Shown here: positions 24,171 to 33,956 of the stretch, in pieces | How positions within the stretch are numbered: position 1 is the stretch's first letter | How the letters are laid out: each line of letters begins with the position of its first letter | Source: Isoetes taiwanensis | Lineage: Eukaryota > Streptophyta > Lycopodiopsida > Isoetales > Isoetaceae | Length of the DNA stretch: 64,000 bases | Reading direction: 5' to 3' | Assembly (NCBI GenBank): GCA_021234155.1 | Contig: JAJEKV010000008.1 | Span: forward strand, 20,243,959-20,307,958 | The notes under the pieces: generated by a model | Database searches by the model: none | The model's input: the letters and a program-made list of their open reading frames with translations, nothing else | Told to the model about the DNA's origin: nothing | Position numbers and translations under genes: made by a program

Positions 24171-24231
24171 TATAGGGCATCGAGGTGGCGCTGCGGACAT
24201 GGAGCCTCACCTCGATGCCCTGGACACATTC
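24140..24231. repeat. Fold-back at the LINE B 5' end
   Basis: The words tgtccagggcatcgaggt (24144-24161) and acctcgatgccctggaca (24208-24225) are perfect reverse complements. The piece at 24208-24231 is LINE sequence in inverted orientation. The short atcgaggtgg unit also repeats twice between them. This is the pattern left by twin priming with internal inversion. Confidence 0.7.
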
Positions 24232-24524
24232 TTAAATTTTTTGCAAAACAAGTTTTAACATACTCTAATCTCTTTTAGGTGTACTTGAGCCATGTAGTCT
24301 CCAAGACCCTCAATGTATTAGCCTTGCGCAATGGCCAACTATACTATAAAACAATGTACGAAAATAACATTGCTCATTTTTGTAGATAAATAGGCCGATG
24401 TGTTTACAGCAGCAACAATTATTGATTTACTCTTAAATAGCCAATACTTTTAATATTGGTTTTATACTAGCATAGTTGGTTATCATGTTAATCTTACACA
24501 CTAAAGGTCCCCAACTTAAACTTG

Positions 24525-24815
24525 GATGGAAATTCAATATCATTCAATGGTCACAATAGTCAATCATTTCTAAACTGCAAGCGACCTGCTAACGCCCATC
24601 TTCCATGTCAATTCAGTGGTCACAATATATTAAACTTGTCAGTTATTCCTAAAATGTCTCTTCCATGTCAACTCAATAGTCACAACATGTGGACCTTATC
24701 GAATATTTCTAAAATGTGAGAGACTTGCTAACCCCCATCTTTTGTGTCAATTCAACGGTCACAGCATGTGACCTGCTAACATTTGTCTACCAGTCAATTC
24801 AATGGTCACAACGGG
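24525..24815. repeat. Degenerate ~65 bp tandem repeat
   Basis: The block CAATTCAATGGTCACAAYATGT, preceded by cttccatgt and followed by aacttgctaacccccat variants, occurs about five times with divergence. No coding frame is seen. Confidence 0.7.
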
Positions 24816-25194
24816 CGAAAATTTAAGAATACACGAAGAAAAAATATTAACTCTAATAGTTTACAAGAAATTTATTGCGCAACCTTGGTTCTCTTCACCG
24901 ACTCACATATAAAGTTGAATTGTATATAAGCATAGCAAATAAAACCTGCAAATACAGTTGTACATGCTGCTGCGTAGGGCCATACTTTAGAGATCCAAAA
25001 ACATGAAGCCAAAAGACATAATTTAAGGCAGAAAAAAAAGGAGCAGGGCTGGAATTAAGAGCTGGAAGCTGCAGAGATGTCCAACGCAGAGCAACTATAC
25101 TGGTATAAATCCTAAGAATAAAAGCCACAATTATCAAGTTTTTTTTTTTTTTGTCTTTTTTAAAAGATAAGTACATATACCAAGTCTTACCAGT

Positions 25195-25295
25195 TTGGTG
25201 GATCGAACTTTATGCCCTTTAGATGCTTTTTTTTTAATGGCATGACATGGATCGAACTTTATGCCCTTTAGATGCTTTTTTTTTAATGGCATGAC
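25195..25295. repeat. ~57 bp tandem duplication
   Basis: The stretch ggatcgaactttatgccctt, followed by tagatgctttttttttaatg, occurs twice in a row with no visible change, so the duplication is recent. Confidence 0.85.
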
Positions 25296-25563
25296 AAAGT
25301 GGCGTTCTAAGAACAAGGATTCAAACGTTTCGCAATTATGTGATGTCGGCTTGAACATTTGATGCAGGGTCGCATACAGACTCAGGGGTGAGATTCCACT
25401 ATGGCAGTTCTTGATGTGGTAGTTTATGTCCACAAATAAGGAAGAGCCATATTGCAAAATGCCGAAGGAGCTCAGATTCCATTAGTGGCAATTAAGAGCG
25501 GCAATTTAGGTTTGGCATTAGGCTCGATTTAGTGTATAATTGCCAAAAATGCTGCTCTACTGG

Positions 25564-25765
25564 GAGATGAGGGATGGGAGTTGGAAGTTCCAGCGTTAAT
25601 GCAAAGTTTAAGTTAATTGCCTTCCGCTATGTGGGATGGGAGTTGGAAGTTCCAGCGTTAATGCAAAGTTTAAGTTAATTGCCTTCCGCTATGTGGAATC
25701 TCACCCTGATGGCAAGTTTAAGTTAATTGCCTTCCACTGTGTGGAATCTCACCCTCAGAGGACCA
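25564..25765. repeat. 62 bp tandem duplication plus partial third unit
   Basis: The unit gatgggagttggaagttcca through cttccgctatgtgg appears twice without visible change. Shorter units of gcaagtttaagttaattgcc ending in gtggaatctcaccct follow. The run is open in one frame but repetitive, with no family resemblance. Confidence 0.8.
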
Positions 25766-26123
25766 AGTTATGTTGGGTTAATGGGGCAACGTTAAAGGGA
25801 CAATTGCTACTTGAAATATAAGGTTGTTGGAGCACTTCTACTTCATTTTGCAGGTTCATCGTCTTTATTTGTCCATCAAGCTCTTGCATGTTTAAGATGT
25901 TATTCAGCACCCTGGTTGCAGCGACAAAGATATTGTTTGCATTTGCTACTGCTGCAGCTCATGAAGCCCATGCCTGCACTCATTTAGAAGATTCACCTTA
26001 AGCCTCTTAGTTCAACAATACATAAGCCAGAATTTTCCTTTAAACCCCTTTTTGGAAATTTGAGGCATCAAAACCTGCAAAATAGCATTAATATCAACCT
26101 CAAAATGGACCAGCCATGACCTC

Positions 26124-28280
26124 TCAAAACAAATCCTCACATGAACAAGATCCATCAGCAAAATGGTGTGCTCGATATACATCTCGTATTACAATCTCTC
26201 GTTTTTCAAGCTTGGAAATAATTTTCGCTGCATCATGACAGTCCATGCAGACCCGTAGATTCTTTGTAACACGAATACTTGTTCCTGCAGGCATACTCAT
26301 AAGCCCAAAAGCTATAGCCAGTTTCTCACAATGACCGCATAATGCATCTTCCTTGGCCTCATCGGACATCTTTTCCATCACCAGCTCAATCTTTGGCATG
26401 TAGCCTGCACCTTTCATTTTGTCAATTAAATTCTTCAACATGGTGATAATGCCTAGGTTTTGAGGGTGCATCTTGTCCCCAATAACAAACTCATGTACCT
26501 TCTCCTCAACCTCAATCCATGCCTTTGCGGGTTTTTTCCATGCACTTGCATGATGTCTGGATTCTTCTATTTGAATAGCCTCTGTTGACATACAAGCATT
26601 CAAATAAATGCCTGACATGAGTGTATAAGCTGCCGAGTTTTGAGAGTTTAACTGCACAATATGATTGAAGCAATCTTTCCCAAGCTCCACATTTCCATAT
26701 GTCCTACAGGCAGCAAGCAGAGATCTCCAACCCATTATATCAGGCTGGACAATTTCAAGTATATTCATTGCTTCATGCAAGTGTCCTGCACGGCCAAGAA
26801 GATCAACCATGCAAGTATAGTGGCGAGTATCTGGTACGATGCCATAGTCTTCTTTCATAGACTTAAAGTAATTACGACCATGATCCACTAAGCCTGCATG
26901 ACTACATGCAGAAAGAAGACTGAAAAATGTTATTTCATCCGGCTGTATACCTTCCTGCTGCATTTCATCGAGACATTTTTCTGCCAATCTGAGATTCCCA
27001 TACTGTGCATATCCTGCAATCATTGCACTCCATGCCACTACATCTCGAATAGGCAACTTGCTGATGACCATACGAGCTGCCCCCAAGTTTGCACACTTTG
27101 CATACATATCAACAAGTGTGCTTCCTATAACAGTGTCAAACTGACATCCATTCTCGATAACCTGCTCGTGTATATGCTTGCCTTGGTCTAGGGCACCAAT
27201 TATACCACAGGCTTTCAAGATGCTTAAAAAGGTGGCTTTATTCGCCTTTATTCCATGAAACTGCATGTTCCTGAAACATTCTATAGCAGGAAAACCTTCA
27301 CCATTATGTATGTATCCTGCAATCATTGCAGCCCAGGTAATGACATCATGTTTTGGCATTTTATCGAAGAGTTTGTATGCTTCCTGTAAGTCCCCACATT
27401 TGGCATACATGTCTATCAATGTATTCCCCACAACAACATCAGATTGGACACCACATTCCATGATCTGATTATGGATGCGCCTTCCTTGATCTATGGCACC
27501 TATGCTGCTACATGCCTTCAAGATGCTCAAGAAGGTGAATGTGGTAGGTTTTAAGCCCTCTATTTGCATCTTGCTGAAGCACTCTAAGGCAAGATCACCT
27601 TCTCCATGCTGCACATACCCTGCAATTATTGTGCTCCATGTCATTGCATCCGGCCTGATGCCTTCATCCTGCATCCTCTCGAAACATTTTAGTGCAAGAC
27701 GAACATTGCCATGTTGAGCATATCCTGAAATCATTGCACCCCATGTCACTACATTCCTGGCAGGCAATCTATCAAAGATTTTGTGTGATTCATCGAAGCT
27801 TCCACATTTGGCATACATGTCAACAAGGGTACTACCTACCGAGATCTCTAATTCAAGTCCACTTTCAATAACAAGTTTATGAACGAATTTGCCCTGACCC
27901 ATAGAATGTATACTGCCACATGCCTTTAATGCACTAGAAAATGTAAATTTGTCTGGGCGTATCCCTTGTTGCTGCATGTTACTGTACAATCGAAGGACCA
28001 ATTCGCCATCTTCTATCTTGCTATGGGCTCTAATAATCGAATTCCAAGTATACTGACTAGGAGTTTTAACCTCAACAAATGCCTGGTTTGCTTCACGCGA
28101 GCTTCCAATGGAGGTGTAAAGACGAATGAGATGGTCTGCCAAAACTGAGATAGAAAACAACCCACTTTGCAGCATAAGAGAACGTATTCGTCTAACACAT
28201 TCCAAGTCATGACATTTGGTGCATTCCAGCACCAATCTGTGAGCAAGATCCCTGGAGATGGGCGTCCCATGTTCCTGCAT
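26124..28280 (-). CDS. PLS-class DYW pentatricopeptide repeat protein
   Basis: DYW-type PPR proteins bind specific organelle RNAs through their repeats and deaminate target cytidines in plastids or mitochondria. The frame has about thirteen P/L/S motifs in its first ~540 residues (repeated TLVDMYAKCG and VTWxAMIAGYxQHG signatures), an E region, and a 95-residue DYW domain. The domain keeps the deaminase signature HCEKLA (HxE, about residue 650), CMDCH, and HHF...CSC. It ends CEDLF instead of the usual DYW tripeptide. The first in-frame ATG is at 28278-28280, giving 718 residues. The frame is open upstream without another ATG to a TAG near 28360, so a 5' exon spliced near 28357 is possible; a transit peptide is not evident in the sequence given. 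No frame breaks are seen, unlike in the copies at 31430-33100 and 49157-49350. Confidence 0.9.
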   Translation of the reverse strand: MQEHGTPISRDLAHRLVLECTKCHDLECVRRIRSLMLQSGLFSISVLADHLIRLYTSIGSSREANQAFVEVKTPSQYTWNSIIRAHSKIEDGELVLRLYSNMQQQGIRPDKFTFSSALKACGSIHSMGQGKFVHKLVIESGLELEISVGSTLVDMYAKCGSFDESHKIFDRLPARNVVTWGAMISGYAQHGNVRLALKCFERMQDEGIRPDAMTWSTIIAGYVQHGEGDLALECFSKMQIEGLKPTTFTFLSILKACSSIGAIDQGRRIHNQIMECGVQSDVVVGNTLIDMYAKCGDLQEAYKLFDKMPKHDVITWAAMIAGYIHNGEGFPAIECFRNMQFHGIKANKATFLSILKACGIIGALDQGKHIHEQVIENGCQFDTVIGSTLVDMYAKCANLGAARMVISKLPIRDVVAWSAMIAGYAQYGNLRLAEKCLDEMQQEGIQPDEITFFSLLSACSHAGLVDHGRNYFKSMKEDYGIVPDTRHYTCMVDLLGRAGHLHEAMNILEIVQPDIMGWRSLLAACRTYGNVELGKDCFNHIVQLNSQNSAAYTLMSGIYLNACMSTEAIQIEESRHHASAWKKPAKAWIEVEEKVHEFVIGDKMHPQNLGIITMLKNLIDKMKGAGYMPKIELVMEKMSDEAKEDALCGHCEKLAIAFGLMSMPAGTSIRVTKNLRVCMDCHDAAKIISKLEKREIVIRDVYRAHHFADGSCSCEDLF

Positions 28281-28849
28281 GCATTCTGCAGATTTAAGGG
28301 CATTATCCAACCAGCTTTGGTTCCTTGAATCTCCGCCATACCTGGCGATGACTGATGTTAAAACCTAAAACTTAGATCAGCTGCAAAAGAGCTGGGATGC
28401 ATCACAAATCTTATTGCTTTACCTGAATACGGAAGTCGATTTTCCAATTTTTTTGGATTGAAAGTTACATGCGACAGCAAGCTGCCCTAGCATTTGCTTT
28501 TCTCAGGAATTCTCGAAATTATATTGTGTTATAAATTGTACCTGCTGCTTGTTTGAAGACCTCAGATACAATTTACCTGATAGACCTTAACCATGTGCAC
28601 ACAAATATTGTTTGCTGCAGGTTTCTGTTCTCTCCTAAGTAGCAGAGTTCCTTTAATTGATACATTGTGGAGGTTTTGCTCAGGATGCTTGAACAGAACA
28701 CGTGCTGCTTGTGTTGTTTGAGAAAAATGGAACTGGCTAAACGCCAAAATTTGGGTCTGAAATACCTTGAACTTTAAAACCCATATTAGACTTATCGAAT
28801 GCAACATATTGCATTGGATAAAAGTATTTTTGTGTTGCCTATAGGTGAT

Positions 28850-29022
28850 CGTCTTATTTAACAACCATAGTCATGTTTGAACCAGCACGAAATAAAAAAA
28901 AAATTGCCTGTATTTTTTCCTTCGATGTGGCTTTAACATGACACTCACTAAAACATTCGTTAAGTCCGCGAAAACCCCGTGTATTTTTTTTGGTTCAAAC
29001 ATGGTTGATAAATAAGACGCTC
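28850..29022. mobile_element. MITE with ~28 bp terminal inverted repeats
   Basis: CGTCTTATTTAACAACCAT...TTTGAACCA at the left is the inverse of TGGTTCAAACATGGTTGATA and AATAAGACG at the right, about 170 bp apart. The duplicated flank at 33610-33650 lacks this block, so it is a genuine insertion. The flanks cctatag (left) and cccatag (right) suggest a target duplication of about 7 bp with one mismatch, consistent with hAT- or Mutator-like MITEs. Confidence 0.8.
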
Positions 29023-29840
29023 GGCCCATAGGGGGCACCCTTTTATTGGAGGGGGGAATGTGTTATCTACTTATTTAAAATGTTTTTGCCATCATTGCTC
29101 ATGCCGGTGTCAGCATTTTTTCGGCGTGAGCAGCGTGAGTTTTGTAACCTAAAATGGCTTTTCCGGGTGCCCTCCTCTGCCATTCCCTTTTTTCTTCATT
29201 CTGGCCCGTTACAGATTCAACCATTACAGCTAACTAACTGCAAGATCATGGCGGAGGATACTCCTCTGCCTCTCATGATTCGATTTATTAATTTTAAAAT
29301 AGAGATGGTTGAGGCAAATTGCAAGTCTCTGATTGTAATGGTTTTCTGGTTGAGGCGCACAGCGGCCATGCCTCGGCCATGTGCTGCTTCCTTGCATTGC
29401 TGCTGCATATTTGGAGGACAAAAATTTCGAGACCGTTGGTAAGGCAAACAGGGGATTAGGTTTTCTACCTCAAACTCTGCCCAATGTAAGAATGCCATAG
29501 CAGGATTCTTCTTGCCCCACTTTTTCTTGCTCTATCTAATTGGATTTTTTCTTTTGCTCTACCTAATTCTTTTTGGGCATCTCAGGATTTGCAACACATC
29601 CTCTTTGTTTCACCGACTTCTATTTTTCCTGTTTTCCTGGATACGCAGCTGCGGAATACCTTGGCAAACCCTGCTCTCATCGGAAGTTTGCAGACTTGGG
29701 GGTCGCTTCATTTCTTTGAAGGAAAGATTTCGTCCAATGCTTTGAAGGTAAGAGTTCTGCTTTTCATTCCGTTCCTTTGCTTCTCAGACTGGGAATGTCG
29801 CCACATTCATCGCTTGAGCAGGTACATTTTCTTTGATGCA
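29023..29840. other. Spacer without a recognised gene
   Basis: Open frames of up to 120 codons are present but resemble no family I know. The first ~40 bp (gggggcacccttttattgg) belong to the duplicated PPR 5' flank. Confidence 0.5.
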
Positions 29841-29845
29841 GGTTA

Positions 29846-30170
29846 ATCCAGCTCTTGCAATCTGTAAATCGATTCAGGCCAAGATGGTTAAGGTCGTTTT
29901 GGTAAGCTCTTTACTTGGGATATGCTACTTGATGTTTTGGCTTTGTCTCAAATTTTTACATGGAATGGCCATGATATTGCTCGGCATGCTGGCAAATCTG
30001 GACAGGTTAACCCAGGTCTTGCAATCTGTAACTCGATTCAAGGCAAGATGGGTCAAGGCTGTTTTTGTAAGCTCTTTATTTGGGTTAGGGTGCCTGATGT
30101 TTTGCCTTCATCTCAAACTTTTTTATGGAACGGCCATGATATTGCTCAGCAAGCTGGGCATGGAAGTTAT
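29846..30170 (+). pseudogene. Two tandem degenerate PPR-like units
   Basis: A ~160 bp unit occurs twice (29846-30001 and 30002-30165). In one frame the second unit reads NPGLAICNSIQGKMGQGCF and then SSQTFLWNGHDIAQQAGHG, similar to the end of one plant PPR motif and the start of the next (SLSSQNLFSWNAMIAGYVQHG). Multiple frame changes prevent translation. The link to PPR genes is by resemblance only. Confidence 0.4.
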
Positions 30171-30379
30171 TTAAAAGGTTTTCTTGCAGCTTTCAAGAGT
30201 TTCGCATTGTTTCCGGCAATATTTTAATTCTCCGGCCCCCTTTTATGTAATAATGATGAGTGTCTTCCTAATAACGAGTGTCAAACAACGAGTGTCAAAC
30301 GGCAAAATAGTCGGATAATCCCTTTTTGTTCAGGCACTGCTTTGAGCGATCCCCTTCGAATCGCCAAAGCAAGTAAAGG

Positions 30380-31400
30380 TAGAAATGTTCTACCACGTCG
30401 GGGATCATCATCATATACCCCTAGTAACCAACTCCCAAATATAAATGACATTGGCAAGGTTTCAACCCATGACTAAAAGTATATTTATTTTAGCATTACT
30501 AAGCCTATACCAACTCACCACACATCCGTTGAACAAAACGTTTGCCTTACATGCACACTTTGTAGGCAGTATTTAATCCCGCCTTAGGAAGTCTAGGTCC
30601 TAACTCTAGGGGCATGGCTTTTTAGCCTCACCATCCTAGTGCCACCTGCCATAGTCCCACTACTTTGTTTAAGGTCCATACTAGACTAATCTTCTACAGA
30701 CTAGCTAGCTTATCCTACAGCCTTGGGGCAGCCAAAGTGGAGGACACATATAAACTTTTAAGTTCTACTATATCGGGGATCATCATCGTATACCCCTAGT
30801 AACCAACTCCCAAATATAAATGACATTAACAAGGTTTGAACCCATGACCAAATGTACATTTATTTTGGCATTACTTAGCCTATACCAACTCACCACACAT
30901 CCATTGGGCAAAATTTTTGCCTTACATGCACACTTTGTAGGCAGGATTTAATCCCGCCTTAGGAAGTCTAGGTCCTGCATGGCTTTTTAGCCTCACCATC
31001 CTAGTGCCACCTGCCATAGTCCCATTGATTTTTTACTACTTTGTTTAAGGTCCATACTAGACTAATCTTGTACAGACTAGCTAGCTTATCCCACAGCCTT
31101 GCGGCAACCAAAGTGGAGGACACATATAGGCTTTTAAGTTCTACCACATCGGGGATCATCATCGTATATCCCTAGTAACCAACTCCCAAAATATAAATGA
31201 CATTGGCAAGGTTTGAACCCATGACCAAATGTACATTTATTTTGGCATTACTTAGCCTATACCAACTCACCACACATCCGTTGGGCAGGATTTAATCCCG
31301 CCTTAGGAAGTCTAGGTCCTAGGGGCAACTCTAGGGGCATGGCTTTTTAGCCTCACCATCCTAGTGCCACCTGCCATAGTCCCATTGATTTTTTAAGAGT
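30380..31400 (-). mobile_element. Tandem array of three tRNA-derived SINE copies
   Basis: A ~375 bp unit is repeated about three times. On the minus strand each unit has an A-box match (TGGTGAGTTGG; near 30511, 30887 and 31262) and, ~50 bp downstream, a B-box match (GGTTCAAACCTTG; near 30456, 30831 and 31208), as in an internal RNA polymerase III promoter. The body holds shared words such as aagttctaccacgtcgggga. Related body words also occur at 10679-10740 and 15725-15790. The array ends where the second PPR copy begins, at its 3' truncation point. Confidence 0.7.
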
Positions 31401-31429
31401 TTAACTGTCGAGTTTTAGCTGCCGAGTTT

Positions 31430-33100
31430 TGAGAGTTTAACTGCACAATATGATTGAAGCAATCTTTCCCAAGCTCCACATTTCCATATGTCCTACAGAC
31501 AGCAAGCAGAGATCTCCAACCCATTATATCAGGCTGGACAATTTCAAGTATATTCATTGCTTCATGCAAGTGTCCCGGCACGCCAAGAAGATCAACCATG
31601 CAAGTATATAGTGGCGAGTATCAGTGCGATGCCATAGTCTTCTTTCATAGACTTAAAGTAATTACGACCATGATCCACTAAGCTCGCATGACTACATGCG
31701 AGAAAGAAGATGAAAAATGTTATTTCATCCTTTTGTATACCTTTCTGTTGCATTTCATCGAGACATTTTTTACGCCAACTGAGATTCCCATCGCGTGCAT
31801 ATCCCGCAATCATTGCACTCCATGCCACTACATCTCGAATACGCAACTTGCTGATGACCATACGAAGCTGCCCCAAGTTTGCACACTTTGCATACATATC
31901 AACAAGTGTGCTTCCTATAATGATGTCAAAACCGACATCCATTCTCGATAACTTTTTCGTGTATATGCTTGCCTTGGTCTAGGGCACCAATTATACCCAC
32001 GGGCTTTCAAGATGCTTAAAAAGGTGGCTTTATTCGCCTTTATTCCATGAAACCGCATGTTCTGAAACATTCTATAGCGGGAAAACCTTCACCATTATGT
32101 ACGCATCCCGCAATCATTGCAGCCGGGTAATGACATCATGTTTTGGCATTTTATCGAAGAGTTTGTATGCTTCTGTAAGTCCCCACATTTGGCATACATG
32201 TCTACCAATGTATTCCCCACAACAACATCAGATTGGACACCACATTCCATGATCCGATTATGGATCGTCTTCCTTGATCTATGGCACCTATCTTTGCTAC
32301 ATGCCTTCAAGATGCTCAAGAAGGTGAATGTGGTAGGTTTTAAGCCCTCTATTTGCATCTTGTGAAGCACTCTAAGGCAAGATCACCTTCTCCATGCCGC
32401 ACATACCCCGCAATTATTGTGCTCCATGTCATTGCATCCGGCTGATGCCTTCATCCCGCATCCTCTCGAAACATTTTAGTGCAAGGCGAACATTGCCATG
32501 TTGAGCATATCCACGAAATCATTGCACCCCATGTCACTACATTCTGGCGGGCAATCTATCAAAGACTTTGTGTGATTCATCGAAGCTTCCACATTTGGCA
32601 TACATGTCAACAAGGGTACTACCTACCGAGATCTCTAATTCAAGTCCACTTTCAATAACAAGTTTATGAGCAATTTGCCCCCGACCCATAGAATGTATCT
32701 TGCCACATGCCTTTAATGCACTAGAAAATGTAAATTTGTGCGGGGTATCCCTTGTGCTTTGCATGTTCTTTGTACAATCGAAGGACCAATTCGCCATCTT
32801 CTATCTTGCTATGGGCTCTAATAATCGAATTCCAAGTATCTCGACTAGGAGTTCTAACCTCAACAAATGCCTGGGTTTGCTTCACGCGAGCTTCCAATGG
32901 AGGTGTAAAGGCGAATGAGATGGTGCGCCAAAACTGAGATAGAAAACAACCCACTTTGCGGCATAAGAGAACGTATTCGTCTAACACATTCCAAGTCATG
33001 ACATTTGGTGCATTCCAGCACCAATCTGTGAGCAAGATCCCTGGAGATGGGCGTCCCATGTTCCTGCATGCATTCTGCAGATTTAAGGGCATTATCCAAC
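31430..33100 (-). pseudogene. DYW-PPR gene, truncated and frameshifted copy 2
   Basis: This copy matches the intact PPR gene from about its codon 10 to the E region (26630-28310) but lacks the DYW domain. It is broken into many short frames (for example 33099-32860, 32797-32537, 32370-32095, 31942-31592, 31599-31393). Most breaks are one- or two-base changes at CTG or CAG: cctgca becomes ccgca, ttactgtac becomes ttctttgtac, and atactgac becomes atctcgac. Outside those triplets the two sequences are almost the same. It is a pseudogene as written, but the damage pattern may reflect a sequence-quality problem. The 5' flank is duplicated too (33101-33675). Confidence 0.9.
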
Positions 33101-33675
33101 CAGCTTTGGTTCCTTGAATCTCCGCCATACCTGGCGATGATTGATGTTAAAACCTAAAATTTAGACCAGCTGCAAAAGAGCTGGGATGCATCACAAATCT
33201 TATTGCTTTACCTGAATACGGAAGTCGATTTTCCAATCCTTTTGGATTGAAAGTTACATGCGACCGCAAGCTGCCCTAGCATTTGCTTTTCTCATGAATC
33301 CTGAAAATTATATTGTGGTATAAATTGTACCTGCTGCTTGTTTGAAGACCTCAGATATAACTTAAACCATGTACACACAAATTTTGCTTGCTGGAGGTTC
33401 CTGTTCTCTCCTAAGTAGCAGAGTTCCTTTAATTGATACATTGTATGTGGAGGTTTTGCTCAGGATGCTTGAACAGAACAGGTGCTGCTTGTGTTGTTTG
33501 AGAACAATGGAACTGGCTAAACGCCAAAATTTGGGTTTCGATTTCTGAAATACCTTGAACTTAAAACCCATATTAGACTTATGGAATGCAACATATTGCA
33601 TTGGATAAAAGTAGTTTTAGGTTGCCAGTAGCCTAGGGGGCAACCCTTTTGTTGGAGGGGGGAGTGTGTTAATAG
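33101..33675. repeat. Duplicated 5' flank of the PPR gene, copy 2
   Basis: This matches 28312-29075 without the MITE at 28850-29022. It ends near gggggagtgtgtta, after which the loci differ. Confidence 0.85.
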
Positions 33676-33724
33676 AAGGCTTAGATTTGGTTTTGATGTA
33701 ATATTCTACGAAATCTTTAGTAGC

Positions 33725-33912
33725 CTAGCGTCCGTCTTGAGTGAGTCTGTGAGTATTCCACGCCGCATCGGCGGACGAAAATGCGCCACATGGCGCGATC
33801 TCAACCCTCCTTATTCCCCCACCCACTTTAAAACTTCTTGGTCGTGATGAGGATCCGAACCCTGGACCTTGCCCCCCAAACCCCACATCCTTACCACTAA
33901 GCCAAGCATTGG
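33725..33912 (-). mobile_element. tRNA-derived SINE, minus copy
   Basis: Read on the minus strand, an A-box TGGCTTAGTGG (33894-33904) and a B-box GGTTCGGATCC (33851-33861) lie ~45 bp apart. They are followed by a body with ctttaaagtgggtgggnnaataagg words and an actc-rich tail ending near 33725. The plus-strand copy at 45755-45955 matches closely. The pair sits in inverted orientation on either side of the transposon. Confidence 0.8.
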
Positions 33913-33956
33913 TTTCTTAAAAAGAAAAAGAAGTTCACGTATAGTTAAAGGTGAGG

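Larger units (their letters stand above)
22846..24232 (-). mobile_element. LINE family B, copy 1
   Basis: This minus-strand non-LTR element has a 3' tail of AATTG units at 22846-22868 and the 3' end word ggacgataaaa preceded by GGTCCCATGGCCGATTAGTC. RT-derived coding sequence extends up to 24170, and its broken 5' end folds back on itself (24140-24231). The related copy at 56480-57385 shares the 3' end but carries a TTCC tail. Confidence 0.85.

Noticed and set aside
25636-25821. Small protein from the KFKLIAFRYVESHP frame
   Set aside because: The frame is created by a recent 62 bp tandem duplication and has no family resemblance.
28013-28339. Alternative PPR start MAEIQGTKAGW in another frame
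   Set aside because: It runs out of frame with the PPR motifs and recurs in all copies only because the whole region is duplicated.
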